Shown here piece after piece: positions 1-8,856 of a DNA stretch of 64,000 nucleotides. Position 1 is the first letter of the stretch; every line of letters begins with the position of its first letter. The notes under the pieces are model-generated. The model was given only the letters and a program-made list of their open reading frames with translations. It had not been told where the DNA came from and searched no databases. The DNA is from Kluyvera sp047971185 (GTDB taxonomy: Bacteria > Pseudomonadota > Gammaproteobacteria > Enterobacterales > Enterobacteriaceae), in NCBI RefSeq assembly GCF_047971185.1, contig NZ_JBKDZH010000012.1, positions 46,048 through 110,047 on the forward strand, written 5' to 3'. The position numbers and the translations under genes were made by a program.

Positions 1-135
1 ATGACTGCCGCCCAAAAATCGCTGGACTTCTGGATGACGGTGGACGGAAGTAAACTTGCTACGCTTGGCCGTCGTGAAAAAGATTTGGATATCGTCGGCC
101 CTGCCAGGAAGGCCAGGCTCGTAAACTACGGATAG
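1..135 (+). CDS. 3' end of an unrecognised protein gene (partial)
   Basis: An open frame runs from the first base of the window to a TAG at 133-135, giving 44 residues with several charged positions (a GRREKD stretch near the middle). The ATG at base 1 is probably internal, because the window simply starts here. I do not recognise the protein. A strong hairpin terminator follows 20 bp later and faces a convergent MFS gene, which fits this being the real end of a gene on the plus strand. It does not look like the E. coli neighbour of sapA (ymjA). Confidence 0.35.
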   Translation: MTAAQKSLDFWMTVDGSKLATLGRREKDLDIVGPARKARLVNYG

Positions 136-154
136 TAAAGTGGCTTCCTGATGA

Positions 155-190
155 TAATTAAGGCTCCATTCGGAGCCTTAATTAATATTA
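155..190. terminator. Bidirectional Rho-independent terminator
   Basis: Perfect 13-bp arms at 155-167 and 172-184 (core AAGGCTCC / GGAGCCTT) enclose a 4-nt ATTC loop. The outer part of the stem is A/T-rich, so it has U-runs in both directions. It separates the partial plus-strand gene from the minus-strand MFS gene ending at 222. Confidence 0.85.
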
Positions 191-221
191 AATCCGCAGT
201 ATGAAACCCCATCTGCCGACG

Positions 222-1607
222 TCAACGACGACGCGGCAGCATCAGCGCACTCACAATAATCGCCCCCAGGCACAGCAAACAGTTGAACCACAGCGCGTAC
301 TGCGCCGCTTTCGCCATGCCGTGCGGTAGAAACAGCGCGTACAGCGAGGCGGTCATCGCCAGGCCAAACGCGCCGCCCAGCGAACTGCCCATTTTGTAAA
401 TCCCGGAAGCGACGCCCACCTTATTTTCCGGCGCGCTGCTCACCGCGGTGTCGGTAGACGGCGTGGCGTAGCAGCCCAGCCCCAGGCCAAACAAGACGTT
501 ACTGAAAAAGACCGTCACGATGTAGGTCCAGGTGTCGAGGAAGGTGCAGGAGATCAGGAAAATCCCCACCATCGCGATCGCCGGGCCGCCCATCATGGGG
601 AGCCTTGCGCCGTAACGCTGGAGCAGTTTCTCGCCGACCCGAATCATCAGCAGCACGGTCACCAGATAGCCCAGCGTCATCATGCCGGTCTGGAACGGGC
701 TAAGATGCCGCCCCTGCTGGAGCCAGATGCTGGTGATCATCATCGTGCCAATCGCGCCGTTGAGCATCAGGTTCGATAGCACCGCCGCGCTATAAGCACG
801 ATTGTTAAACAGCGCGAAATCGATCAGCGCCGCCTCTTTTTTGCGCAACCCGCTGCGCACAAAAAAGGCCATCGCGGCGATCGCGCCCGCCAGCATGGTC
901 AGCGACAGGCCGCTGGTCCATCCCCAGTGGTGCCCTTTCGAGATAAACAGATTGAACAGCACCAGCGCCGCCACCAGGCTCAGCAGCCCGCTGAGGTCCA
1001 TTTTATGCTGTGACGCGGTGGCGCTGCGGCTCTCCGGCGTGCCGCGGATCAGCCAGAATGCCGCGAATGCCGCCACCATCGAGAAGACAAAGATCCAGCG
1101 CCAGCCCAGACCGGTAGCGATTGCCCCGCCGACAAACGAGCACAGGCCGCTACCGCCCCACGAGCCGATAACCCAGAAGCTGACCGCCCGCTGCCGCGCG
1201 CGCCCTTCATACCAGGTTTTGATCAGCGCCAGCGTGGCGGGCATGATGCAGGCCGCAGAGAGCCCCTGAATAATGCGCCCGGTGAGAAACAGCAGCGGCC
1301 CCTGCGACACCACCAACAACGCGCTGCCCACCATGCTTAACGCCAGACCGATCAGCGTCAGCCTTACCCGGCCAAACTTATCCGCCAGCCCGCCGCTGGC
1401 CACCACGAAGCAGCCGCTGAACAGCGCACTCAGGCTGACCGCGAGGGTCAGCGTCTCCAGCGAAATATCGATACTGTTTTTTACGACCGGGACGACGTTA
1501 ATCACCGACTGGGCAAACAGCCAGAAGGTCAATACGCTTAACACAATCCCCGCCAGCAGCCGGTCGGTGCCGACATACTGCGCTTCATTCAACGTCACGG
1601 TACTCAT
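222..1607 (-). CDS. MFS drug/metabolite exporter, DHA2-like
   Basis: 461-residue, strongly hydrophobic protein of the major facilitator superfamily. The cytoplasmic loop motif GGLADKFGRVR (around residues 72-82) is the MFS signature, and the length fits the 14-helix DHA2 drug:H+ antiporter group (QacA/SmvA relatives). It starts 27 bp downstream of the M20 peptidase gene on the same strand, so both are probably co-transcribed from the divergent promoter region near 2.8-2.98 kb. The substrate is unknown; pairing with an amidohydrolase suggests export or uptake of an N-acylated amino acid or its product, which is inference only. Confidence 0.85.
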   Translation of the reverse strand: MSTVTLNEAQYVGTDRLLAGIVLSVLTFWLFAQSVINVVPVVKNSIDISLETLTLAVSLSALFSGCFVVASGGLADKFGRVRLTLIGLALSMVGSALLVVSQGPLLFLTGRIIQGLSAACIMPATLALIKTWYEGRARQRAVSFWVIGSWGGSGLCSFVGGAIATGLGWRWIFVFSMVAAFAAFWLIRGTPESRSATASQHKMDLSGLLSLVAALVLFNLFISKGHHWGWTSGLSLTMLAGAIAAMAFFVRSGLRKKEAALIDFALFNNRAYSAAVLSNLMLNGAIGTMMITSIWLQQGRHLSPFQTGMMTLGYLVTVLLMIRVGEKLLQRYGARLPMMGGPAIAMVGIFLISCTFLDTWTYIVTVFFSNVLFGLGLGCYATPSTDTAVSSAPENKVGVASGIYKMGSSLGGAFGLAMTASLYALFLPHGMAKAAQYALWFNCLLCLGAIIVSALMLPRRR

Positions 1608-1634
1608 GGCTCGCCCTCATGTTGCGCGCGTCAC

Positions 1635-2807
1635 TTATCCACGCAGGTAATGTTCCGTCAGGCCGCACCACAGCGCCGCCCCGGTCAGCAGGATCTTGTC
1701 GTTAAAGTCATAGCCCGGGTTGTGGACCATGCAGCGGTCCGGCTCGTCGCCCGCACCGATGGTGAAGTACGCGCCGTTAGGGTTCTGCTCCAGCATAAAG
1801 GCGAAGTCTTCGCTGCCCATAAACGGATTGACCGTACCAATGGACTCCGCGCCGAAGAGCGAGGTTGCGACATCGCGCACCATCTGGTTAGCCTGCGGAT
1901 CGTTTCTCAGCACCGGGCTGCCGTTGACGTGCGTCAGGGTGGCGGTGGCGTTAAAGCTTTCAGCCTGCGCCACGGCGATATCGTGAATACGCTGCAGCAC
2001 GGTTTTACGCACCTGCTCGTTGAGGGTGCGCACCGTCAGCTTCATTTGTACTTTGTCATTAATGATGTTTGACGCATGCCCCGCCTGAATGCTGCCCACG
2101 GTCACCACCACCGGGTCGAACGGGCTGATATTGCGCGAAACAATAGTTTGCAGCGCCAGCGTAATATGGCAGGCCACCACGGTGGCATCGACGGTATGCT
2201 CCGGCACCGCGCCGTGGCCGCCCACGCCCTGAACGTCGATGTGCAGCGTGTCCGAGGAGGCCATCATCGCGCCGTCGCGCAGGCCAATTTTGCCCAGTTT
2301 CTGCCCCGGCATATTGTGCAGGCCAAAAATACGGTCACAGGGGAACCTGGTGAACAGGCCGTCCTCCAGCATCACGCGGCCGCCGTACAGCAGCTCTTCC
2401 GCCGGCTGGAAAATCAGGTGCAGCGTGCCGTCAAACTGTCGGGTACGCGCCAGATATTCCGCCGCATACAGCAGCGTGGTGGTGTGCCCGTCGTGGCCGC
2501 AGCCGTGAAAACAGCCGTCGGTTTCGCTGGCCCACGCCTTGCCGCTGCGCTCCTGCATCGGCAGCGCGTCCATATCGGCGCGCAGCCCCAGCGTTTTGCC
2601 GCCGTTGCCCACCTTGAGGGTGCCCACGACCCCGGTCCCCGCCAGGCCGTAATCCACCTCATAGCCCCAACTGCTTAGCAGCTTCGCCACTTCGGCGCTG
2701 GTTTTGTGCTCCTGAAAACCAATCTCCGGCTGCTGATGGAAACGGTGGCGTAGCGCGATAAATTCCGCTTCACGGCTCTGCAATGCTTCAACGATAGGAT
2801 GTGTCAT
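1635..2807 (-). CDS. M20 family amidohydrolase (hippurate/IAA-amino-acid hydrolase-like)
   Basis: 390 residues from the ATG at 2807, which has an AGGGA ribosome site about 8 bp upstream; a longer frame exists but lacks that signal. Metal-site motifs of the M20D (HipO/AbgB/ILR1) group are visible: LRADMDALP, GCGHDGH, QPAEE and GLHN, with a C-terminal FMGSEDF. Members cleave N-acyl amino acids such as hippurate or indoleacetyl conjugates in the cytoplasm. It is followed at 27 bp by an MFS gene and is divergent from a large AraC-type regulator, so the three genes form a plausible regulated unit. The real substrate cannot be told from the sequence. Confidence 0.9.
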   Translation of the reverse strand: MTHPIVEALQSREAEFIALRHRFHQQPEIGFQEHKTSAEVAKLLSSWGYEVDYGLAGTGVVGTLKVGNGGKTLGLRADMDALPMQERSGKAWASETDGCFHGCGHDGHTTTLLYAAEYLARTRQFDGTLHLIFQPAEELLYGGRVMLEDGLFTRFPCDRIFGLHNMPGQKLGKIGLRDGAMMASSDTLHIDVQGVGGHGAVPEHTVDATVVACHITLALQTIVSRNISPFDPVVVTVGSIQAGHASNIINDKVQMKLTVRTLNEQVRKTVLQRIHDIAVAQAESFNATATLTHVNGSPVLRNDPQANQMVRDVATSLFGAESIGTVNPFMGSEDFAFMLEQNPNGAYFTIGAGDEPDRCMVHNPGYDFNDKILLTGAALWCGLTEHYLRG

Positions 2808-2979
2808 TTTTGTTATCCCTTTATGGCTCCACAGTGATAACGTCGAGTTTATGACGTGCAAGCGGCGATAAAATGCGCTTTTTTGTTCTATATTGACGAA
2901 AAATGAAATGACTATTTTTCATACGGTTTGGTTATGACAAAAAAGCAGCGGTTATTTTTTGTCTTCGCAGGAGAGCACC

Positions 2980-5277
2980 ATGGCAGCCCAGCAAATCAGT
3001 GACTTTTCCGTTGTGGTGCAGGACGTTCGCCATCAGGTGCACGATGAACAGCAGGCGCTGACGCTGATTTGGCTACTTCAGGGCGAGGTCACTCTGGAAG
3101 CAGCCGACGACACCCGGGGGCTGCAAACCGGCGCGCTGGCGATCGTCAACCCCAACCAGCGCTGGCGGCTGCACGGCGAGCAGGCCAATACGGTGATGAC
3201 GCTGGTGATGGCCAGCAGCTGGCTGACGCGCCTCGACGCGCACTTTTTTGCCGTTGACTATCAGGTGCCGCACCCTGCGCTGGAGCCCGAAGGACGGCTG
3301 CGCGGGCTGATGCGTCAGCTGCTGGTCACCCATTTGCTCAACCATGAAAACCACTCCCGGCTGGAGGCCAACCGCTGGCTGAGCGAAATTGCCCTGCTGC
3401 TGGCGACCCACTTTCAGCAGCCGCGTAAAGCGGGCGCGCCGCGCAATAATGAATCCGCGTGGAGCCATCGCATTCGCCAGGTGGTGGCGCGCATTGAGTC
3501 GCAGTACAGCCAGCGCCTGTCGCTGGCCGAAATCGCCCGCGCCGAACGCGTATCGGAAGCCTGGCTTTCACGGCTGTTCCATAAAGAAGTGGGCGTCAGC
3601 TTTATGCAGTACATCACCGCGCTGCGGCTGGAAAACGCCGCCGAACAGCTGCTGTCCACCCCCCTGCCGGTGCAGCGTATCGCCCAGCAGCAGGGGTTTG
3701 CCAGCGCGCGAGTGATGAGCGATCTGTTTAAACGCCGCCACGGCATGACGCCGCGCCAGTATCGTCAACAGTCAACCACCGTCGCCCGTAGCCGCACCCG
3801 CGAAAATCCGCCTGACCGCACGCTGCCGGTGGCCGCCGAGACGCTCTATGCCCTGCTCAACCACGTCGGTAAGCAGGACTGGGACAGCCCGCCGCCGCTC
3901 CAGCCACCGCTTCAGGCGCGGCAGATTGCCCTCGACACGGTTGCGATCCGCCGCGCGCCGCTGCGCCACGCTCAGGTGATGATTACGCTGCGCGAACTGG
4001 ACGACCTGCTGCGTGATGATGTCCGCCAGTCGCTGATGGCGCTGGATGCGCAGATCCCGATTCACGCCATTGATATTCATGAACCTTTCCTCAGCAGCCG
4101 GCTGTTCAGTGAAGGCTGGGACGATCCGCAGATGGTTGGCTACGCCTGCTGGTACCATTTACAGCAGGTTTTCACCTTCCTGGCGCAGCGGGGCTGGCAG
4201 GTGCTGCTGCACACCAGCCTGACGACGCGCCCCGACCTGCTGCGCCAGTTTTTACGCCTGGCCGCCCAGCACTTTCCGCCGTCAACGCTGGCGAGCTGGC
4301 AGTTCGTCTGGCACTGGTCGCCGCAGGCCAGCGCCGAGGTCTGGGCGCAGCAAAAAGCGGCGATCCGCCAATGGTCACCGGACTCGCAGCTCGGCATTTG
4401 TCACCGCTTTAGCATCACCGAAGAGGATACCGTCGACGACGCCATCCTCGCCTCCCCGCTGCTGAAAGAAGCCGACTTCCTCGCCTGTTTCGCCAACGCG
4501 AACGAGCGTATCCAGCAGCAGCCGTTCGATCGCACCCGGCTGGCCGCCACCGAGAACTACCCGGTGCATAAGGTTCGGCAGATTCAGCGCGCCCTGCGTC
4601 AGCATCAGCTTGCGCTACCGCTCTGGCTGCTGTCGTGGAACACCCTGACCGGCTCCACGCGCCGCACCAACGGCGAGTTCTTCCGCGGCGCGCTGCTGAT
4701 GAACAACCGGCTCGGTCTGGCCGAGCAGGTACAGCTCACGGGCTTCTGGCTCAACGCCAGCCAGCAGGGTGAGGCGCGCAGCAACGGGACTATAGACACC
4801 TCCAGCCTGGCGCTGTATTACCATCACGGGCTGACGCGTCCCATCTATTGGGTGCTGTGGCTGTGGCAACGTTTGCAGGGCGACATACTGGTGAACGACA
4901 AAAACGTGATGTTGCTGCACCAGCGCGGCCGCTATCAGCTGCTGCTGCGCAACCCGGTGGTGTTTAACCCGTGGCTATCGAGCGAAGAGGCATTTATTCA
5001 GCGCTTTCGCCAGCAGTATCCGGTACAGCTTCAGGGGTTGAGCGGCCGCTGGAAAATTAAGCGGCACCTGTTCGACCAGCACAACGGCGCGCTTTTCCCG
5101 CGTCTGGAAGCCATTGAGAGCAGCAGCGGCCCGGATGAGGAGAGCTGGACGTGGCTGGCGCATAAAACCCGACCGGCGCTGAGCGTGCGCGAAGAAACGG
5201 TAGCGGAAAGCTGGCAGGTGGTTGAGGCGCTGGAGAGCAATGCGCTGGTGTTATACGAGTTAACCCCACTGATCTGA
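2980..5277 (+). CDS. AraC-family regulator fused to a GH39-like domain
   Basis: 765 residues from the ATG at 2980, chosen because AGGAG lies 7 bp upstream; an in-frame TTG at 2959 is the alternative. Residues about 1-150 look like a cupin-type sensor. Residues about 165-260 hold two helix-turn-helix units of the AraC type (LSLAEIARAERVSEAWLSRLF; a second unit ending MTPRQYR). The last ~480 residues resemble a GH39 beta-xylosidase barrel. In GH39 enzymes the acid/base Glu lies in a W-N-E-P motif and the nucleophile in a T-E-W motif; here the matching places read WHWSPQ (residues 444-449) and LLSWN (550-554), so both glutamates seem absent. The domain may therefore sense a glycan rather than cut it. 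It is divergent from the M20/MFS genes and directly precedes sapA. Confidence 0.8.
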   Translation: MAAQQISDFSVVVQDVRHQVHDEQQALTLIWLLQGEVTLEAADDTRGLQTGALAIVNPNQRWRLHGEQANTVMTLVMASSWLTRLDAHFFAVDYQVPHPALEPEGRLRGLMRQLLVTHLLNHENHSRLEANRWLSEIALLLATHFQQPRKAGAPRNNESAWSHRIRQVVARIESQYSQRLSLAEIARAERVSEAWLSRLFHKEVGVSFMQYITALRLENAAEQLLSTPLPVQRIAQQQGFASARVMSDLFKRRHGMTPRQYRQQSTTVARSRTRENPPDRTLPVAAETLYALLNHVGKQDWDSPPPLQPPLQARQIALDTVAIRRAPLRHAQVMITLRELDDLLRDDVRQSLMALDAQIPIHAIDIHEPFLSSRLFSEGWDDPQMVGYACWYHLQQVFTFLAQRGWQVLLHTSLTTRPDLLRQFLRLAAQHFPPSTLASWQFVWHWSPQASAEVWAQQKAAIRQWSPDSQLGICHRFSITEEDTVDDAILASPLLKEADFLACFANANERIQQQPFDRTRLAATENYPVHKVRQIQRALRQHQLALPLWLLSWNTLTGSTRRTNGEFFRGALLMNNRLGLAEQVQLTGFWLNASQQGEARSNGTIDTSSLALYYHHGLTRPIYWVLWLWQRLQGDILVNDKNVMLLHQRGRYQLLLRNPVVFNPWLSSEEAFIQRFRQQYPVQLQGLSGRWKIKRHLFDQHNGALFPRLEAIESSSGPDEESWTWLAHKTRPALSVREETVAESWQVVEALESNALVLYELTPLI

Positions 5278-5306
5278 TGACTTTTAAAGCAGTTGCGCGC
5301 AGACAT

Positions 5307-5335
5307 TTGTACCTGGTAGCCGTAAGTGCGATACA
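5307..5335 (+). promoter_or_regulatory. Candidate sapA promoter
   Basis: TTGTAC at 5307-5312 and GATACA at 5330-5335 are separated by 17 bp, an acceptable sigma-70 arrangement 33 bp before the sapA start. Motif match only; the -10 is imperfect. Confidence 0.4.
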
Positions 5336-5367
5336 CTTTGCAGATCAATCGAAAAAACAATGAAACT

Positions 5368-7017
5368 ATGCGCCTGAATTTGTCTCCGTTCCTGGCTGCG
5401 TTGGGGTTAATCTGCGGCCATGCGATTGCCGCGCCGCAGCCGCTTGCCCCTCCCCATGCCGACATTCGCGACAGCGGCTTTGTCTACTGCGTCAGCGGGC
5501 AGGTCAACACCTTCAACCCGCAAAAAGCAGGCAGCGGGCTGATTGTCGACACCCTGGCCGCCCAGCTTTACGACCGTCTGCTGGACGTCGACCCGTACAC
5601 CTATCGTCTGGTGCCGGAGCTAGCGGAGAGCTGGGAGGTGCTGGATAACGGCGCAACCTACCGCTTCCACCTGCGGAATAACGTCCAGTTTCAGACCACC
5701 AGCTGGTTTAAACCGTCGCGCGCGCTGAACGCCGACGACGTGGTATTTACCTTCGAGCGCATTTTCAATCGCCAGCACCCGTGGCATAACGTCAACGGCG
5801 GCGCGTTCCCTTATTTTGATAGTCTCCAGTTTGCCGACAGCGTGCACAGCGTGCGCAAACTCGATAGCCATACCGTCGAGTTCCGCCTCAACCGCCCGGA
5901 CGCCTCGTTTCTCTGGCATCTGGCAACCCACTATGCGTCGGTGATGTCGGCGGAGTACGCCAATCAGCTGACCAAACAGGACCGTCAGGAACTGCTCGAT
6001 CGTCAGCCGGTCGGCACCGGGCCGTTTCAGCTGTCGGAGTACCGCGCCGGGCAGTATATTCGTTTGCAGCGTCATCCCGCCTTCTGGCGCGGCACGCCGC
6101 TGATGCCACAGGTGGTGGTGGATTTGGGCTCCGGCGGCACCGGGCGTCTGTCTAAGCTGCTGACCGGCGAATGCGACGTGCTGGCCTGGCCTGCCGCCAG
6201 CCAGCTCACCATCCTGCGCGATGACCCGCGCCTGCGCCTGACGCTGCGTCCGGGGATGAACATCGCCTATCTGGCCTTTAACACCGACAAGCCGCCGCTG
6301 AATAACCCCGAGGTGCGCCACGCGCTGTCGCTGGCGATTAATAACCAGCGCCTGATGCAGTCCATTTATTATGGCACCGCAGAAACCGCGGCCTCTATTT
6401 TGCCTCGCGCCTCCTGGGCCTACGATAACGAGGCTAAAATTACCGAATACAACCCGCAGGAAGCGCGTCGACGTTTACAGGCGCTGGGGCTGGATAAGCT
6501 GACGCTGCGCCTGTGGGTGCCGACCAGCTCTCAGGCGTGGAACCCTAGCCCGCTGAAAACCGCCGAGCTGATTCAGGCCGACATGGCGCAGATTGGCGTG
6601 AAGGTGATTATCGTGCCGGTGGAGGGCCGCTTCCAGGAAGCACGGCTGATGGATATGAATAATGACCTGACGCTCTCCGGCTGGGCCACCGACAGTAATG
6701 ACCCGGACAGCTTCTTCCGTCCGCTGCTGAGCTGCGCGGCGATTAACTCGCAGACCAACTTCGCCCACTGGTGTAACCGGGAATTTGACAGCGTGCTGCG
6801 CAAAGCGCTGGACTCGCAGCAGCTGGCCTCACGCATTGACGCCTACGACGAAGCCCAGCAGATTCTGGCGCGCGAGCTGCCGGTGCTGCCGCTGGCCTCT
6901 TCGCTGCGTCTGCAGGCCTATCGTTACGACATTAAGGGGCTGGTGCTGAGTCCGTTTGGTAATGCCTCGTTCGCCGGCGTGTCGCGGGAAAAAGAAGAGA
7001 AGGTGCAAAAACCATGA
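5368..7017 (+). CDS. sapA: Periplasmic binding protein SapA
   Basis: 549 residues from the ATG at 5368. This start gives a normal signal peptide (MRLNLSPFLAALGLICGHAIA, cleavage near residue 21), and the mature part matches E. coli SapA (547 aa) almost throughout, for example HADIRDSGFVYCVSGQVNTF. The longer frame starting at 5326 would put charged residues in front of the signal. SapA is the solute-binding component of the Sap transporter, linked in enterics to antimicrobial peptide resistance and, for SapBCDF, to putrescine export. It is the first gene of a tightly overlapping operon; its stop overlaps the sapB start by 4 bp. Confidence 0.97.
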   Translation: MRLNLSPFLAALGLICGHAIAAPQPLAPPHADIRDSGFVYCVSGQVNTFNPQKAGSGLIVDTLAAQLYDRLLDVDPYTYRLVPELAESWEVLDNGATYRFHLRNNVQFQTTSWFKPSRALNADDVVFTFERIFNRQHPWHNVNGGAFPYFDSLQFADSVHSVRKLDSHTVEFRLNRPDASFLWHLATHYASVMSAEYANQLTKQDRQELLDRQPVGTGPFQLSEYRAGQYIRLQRHPAFWRGTPLMPQVVVDLGSGGTGRLSKLLTGECDVLAWPAASQLTILRDDPRLRLTLRPGMNIAYLAFNTDKPPLNNPEVRHALSLAINNQRLMQSIYYGTAETAASILPRASWAYDNEAKITEYNPQEARRRLQALGLDKLTLRLWVPTSSQAWNPSPLKTAELIQADMAQIGVKVIIVPVEGRFQEARLMDMNNDLTLSGWATDSNDPDSFFRPLLSCAAINSQTNFAHWCNREFDSVLRKALDSQQLASRIDAYDEAQQILARELPVLPLASSLRLQAYRYDIKGLVLSPFGNASFAGVSREKEEKVQKP

Positions 7018-7979
7018 TTATTTTCACCCTTCGTCGCCTGTTGCTGCTGCTGGTTACGCTCTTTCTTCTGACCTTCGTCGGCTTCAGCCTGAGCTACTTT
7101 ACCCCGCACGCGCCGCTCCAGGGCGCGTCGCTGTGGAACGCATGGGCGTTCTGGTTTGACGGCGTGATGCACTGGGATTTCGGCGTGTCGAGCATCAACG
7201 GCCAGCCTATTTCCGAGCAATTGCGCGAAGTGTTCCCGGCCACCATGGAGCTGTGCATTCTGGCGTTTGGCTTTGCGCTGCTGGTGGGGATTCCCGTCGG
7301 CATGCTGGCGGGCATCACCCGCAACAAATGGCAGGACAAGGTGATCAGCTTTTTCGCCCTGCTTGGCTTCTCAATTCCTATCTTCTGGCTGGCGCTGCTG
7401 CTGACGCTGTTCTTCTCCCTGACGCTGGGCTGGCTGCCGGTGTCCGGGCGCTTCGATCTGCTGTACGAGGTGAAAAACGTCACCGGCTTCGCGCTGATTG
7501 ACGCCTGGCTTTCCGACTCGCCCTGGCGACATGAGATGATCATCAGCGCCGTGCGCCATATGGTGCTGCCGGTGCTGACGCTGGCCGTGGCCCCCACTAC
7601 CGAAGTGGTGCGTCTGATGCGCATCAGCACCATTGCGGTCTACGACACCAACTACGTCAAAGCGGCGGCCACCCGCGGCGTTTCGCGTCTGACTATTCTG
7701 CGCCGCCACGTGCTGCACAACGCGCTGCCGCCGGTGATCCCGCGTCTGGGATTGCAGTTTTCTACCATGCTCACGCTGGCGATGATCACCGAAATGGTCT
7801 TTAGCTGGCCGGGGCTGGGGCGCTGGATGATTAACGCCATTCGCCAGCAGGACTATGCGGCGATTTCCGCCGGGGTGATGGTGATTGGCGCGCTGGTGAT
7901 CATTGTTAACGTGATCTCCGATATTCTGGGTGCTATGGCTAACCCGCTGAAACATAAGGAATGGTATGCCTTACGATAG
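7014..7979 (+). CDS. sapB: Sap ABC transporter permease SapB
   Basis: 321 residues, the same length as E. coli SapB. Hydrophobic membrane segments and the cytoplasmic coupling (EAA) loop, around AAATRGVSRLTILRRHVL, identify a dipeptide-type ABC permease of the inner membrane. It overlaps sapA by 4 bp (ATGA) and sapC by 14 bp, which implies coupled translation. It pairs with SapC to form the channel driven by SapD and SapF. Confidence 0.97.
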   Translation: MIIFTLRRLLLLLVTLFLLTFVGFSLSYFTPHAPLQGASLWNAWAFWFDGVMHWDFGVSSINGQPISEQLREVFPATMELCILAFGFALLVGIPVGMLAGITRNKWQDKVISFFALLGFSIPIFWLALLLTLFFSLTLGWLPVSGRFDLLYEVKNVTGFALIDAWLSDSPWRHEMIISAVRHMVLPVLTLAVAPTTEVVRLMRISTIAVYDTNYVKAAATRGVSRLTILRRHVLHNALPPVIPRLGLQFSTMLTLAMITEMVFSWPGLGRWMINAIRQQDYAAISAGVMVIGALVIIVNVISDILGAMANPLKHKEWYALR

Positions 7980-8856
7980 CGTCTACCTCGAGAAGCGCCC
8001 GCCGGGCGCGCTGCGTACCGTGTGGCGTAAATTCTACGGCGACACCACCGCGATGATCGGCCTGTATGGCTGTATCGGGCTGGCGGTGGTGTGTATCCTC
8101 GGCGGCTGGTTTGCGCCGTACGGTATCGACCAGCAGTTCCTCGGTTATCAGCTGCTGCCGCCGTCGTGGTCGCGCTACGGCGAAGTTTCCTTCTTCCTCG
8201 GCACCGACGATCTGGGCCGCGATGTCCTGAGCCGCCTGCTCAGCGGCGCGGCGCCCACCGTCGGCGGCGCGTTTGTCGTGACGCTTGCCGCCACCGTTTT
8301 TGGCCTGGTACTGGGCGCCTTTGCCGGGTCAACCCGCGGCCTGCGGTCGGCGGTGCTGAACCATATTCTCGACACCCTGCTGTCGATTCCGTCGCTGCTG
8401 CTGGCGATTATCGTTGTCGCCTTCGCCGGGCCGCATCTCAGCCACGCGATGTTTGCCGTCTGGCTGGCCCTGCTGCCGCGCATGGTGCGCTCGATCTACA
8501 GCATGGTGCACGACGAGCTGGAGCGTGATTACGTCATCGCCGCCCGCCTCGACGGCGCTACCACGCTGAATATTCTGTGGTTCGCTATTCTGCCGAATAT
8601 CGCCGCCGGGCTGGTGACCGAAATTACCCGCGCGCTGTCGATGGCAATCCTCGATATTGCCGCGCTGGGCTTCCTCGACCTTGGCGCGCAGCTGCCGTCG
8701 CCGGAATGGGGCGCGATGCTCGGCGATGCGCTGGAGCTTATCTACGTTGCGCCGTGGACGGTAATGCTGCCGGGCGCGGCGATTATGGTCAGCGTGCTGC
8801 TGGTCAACCTGCTGGGCGACGGTATTCGCCGCGCCATTAACGCGGGGGTGGAATAA
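7966..8856 (+). CDS. sapC: Sap ABC transporter permease SapC
   Basis: 296 residues, matching the family length. The EAA loop (AARLDGATTLNILWFAILPN) and the typical N-terminal helix followed by an extended periplasmic part mark the second permease of the dipeptide/Sap class. Its stop shares one base with the sapD start (TAATG), so the two are translated in tandem. Confidence 0.97.
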   Translation: MPYDSVYLEKRPPGALRTVWRKFYGDTTAMIGLYGCIGLAVVCILGGWFAPYGIDQQFLGYQLLPPSWSRYGEVSFFLGTDDLGRDVLSRLLSGAAPTVGGAFVVTLAATVFGLVLGAFAGSTRGLRSAVLNHILDTLLSIPSLLLAIIVVAFAGPHLSHAMFAVWLALLPRMVRSIYSMVHDELERDYVIAARLDGATTLNILWFAILPNIAAGLVTEITRALSMAILDIAALGFLDLGAQLPSPEWGAMLGDALELIYVAPWTVMLPGAAIMVSVLLVNLLGDGIRRAINAGVE

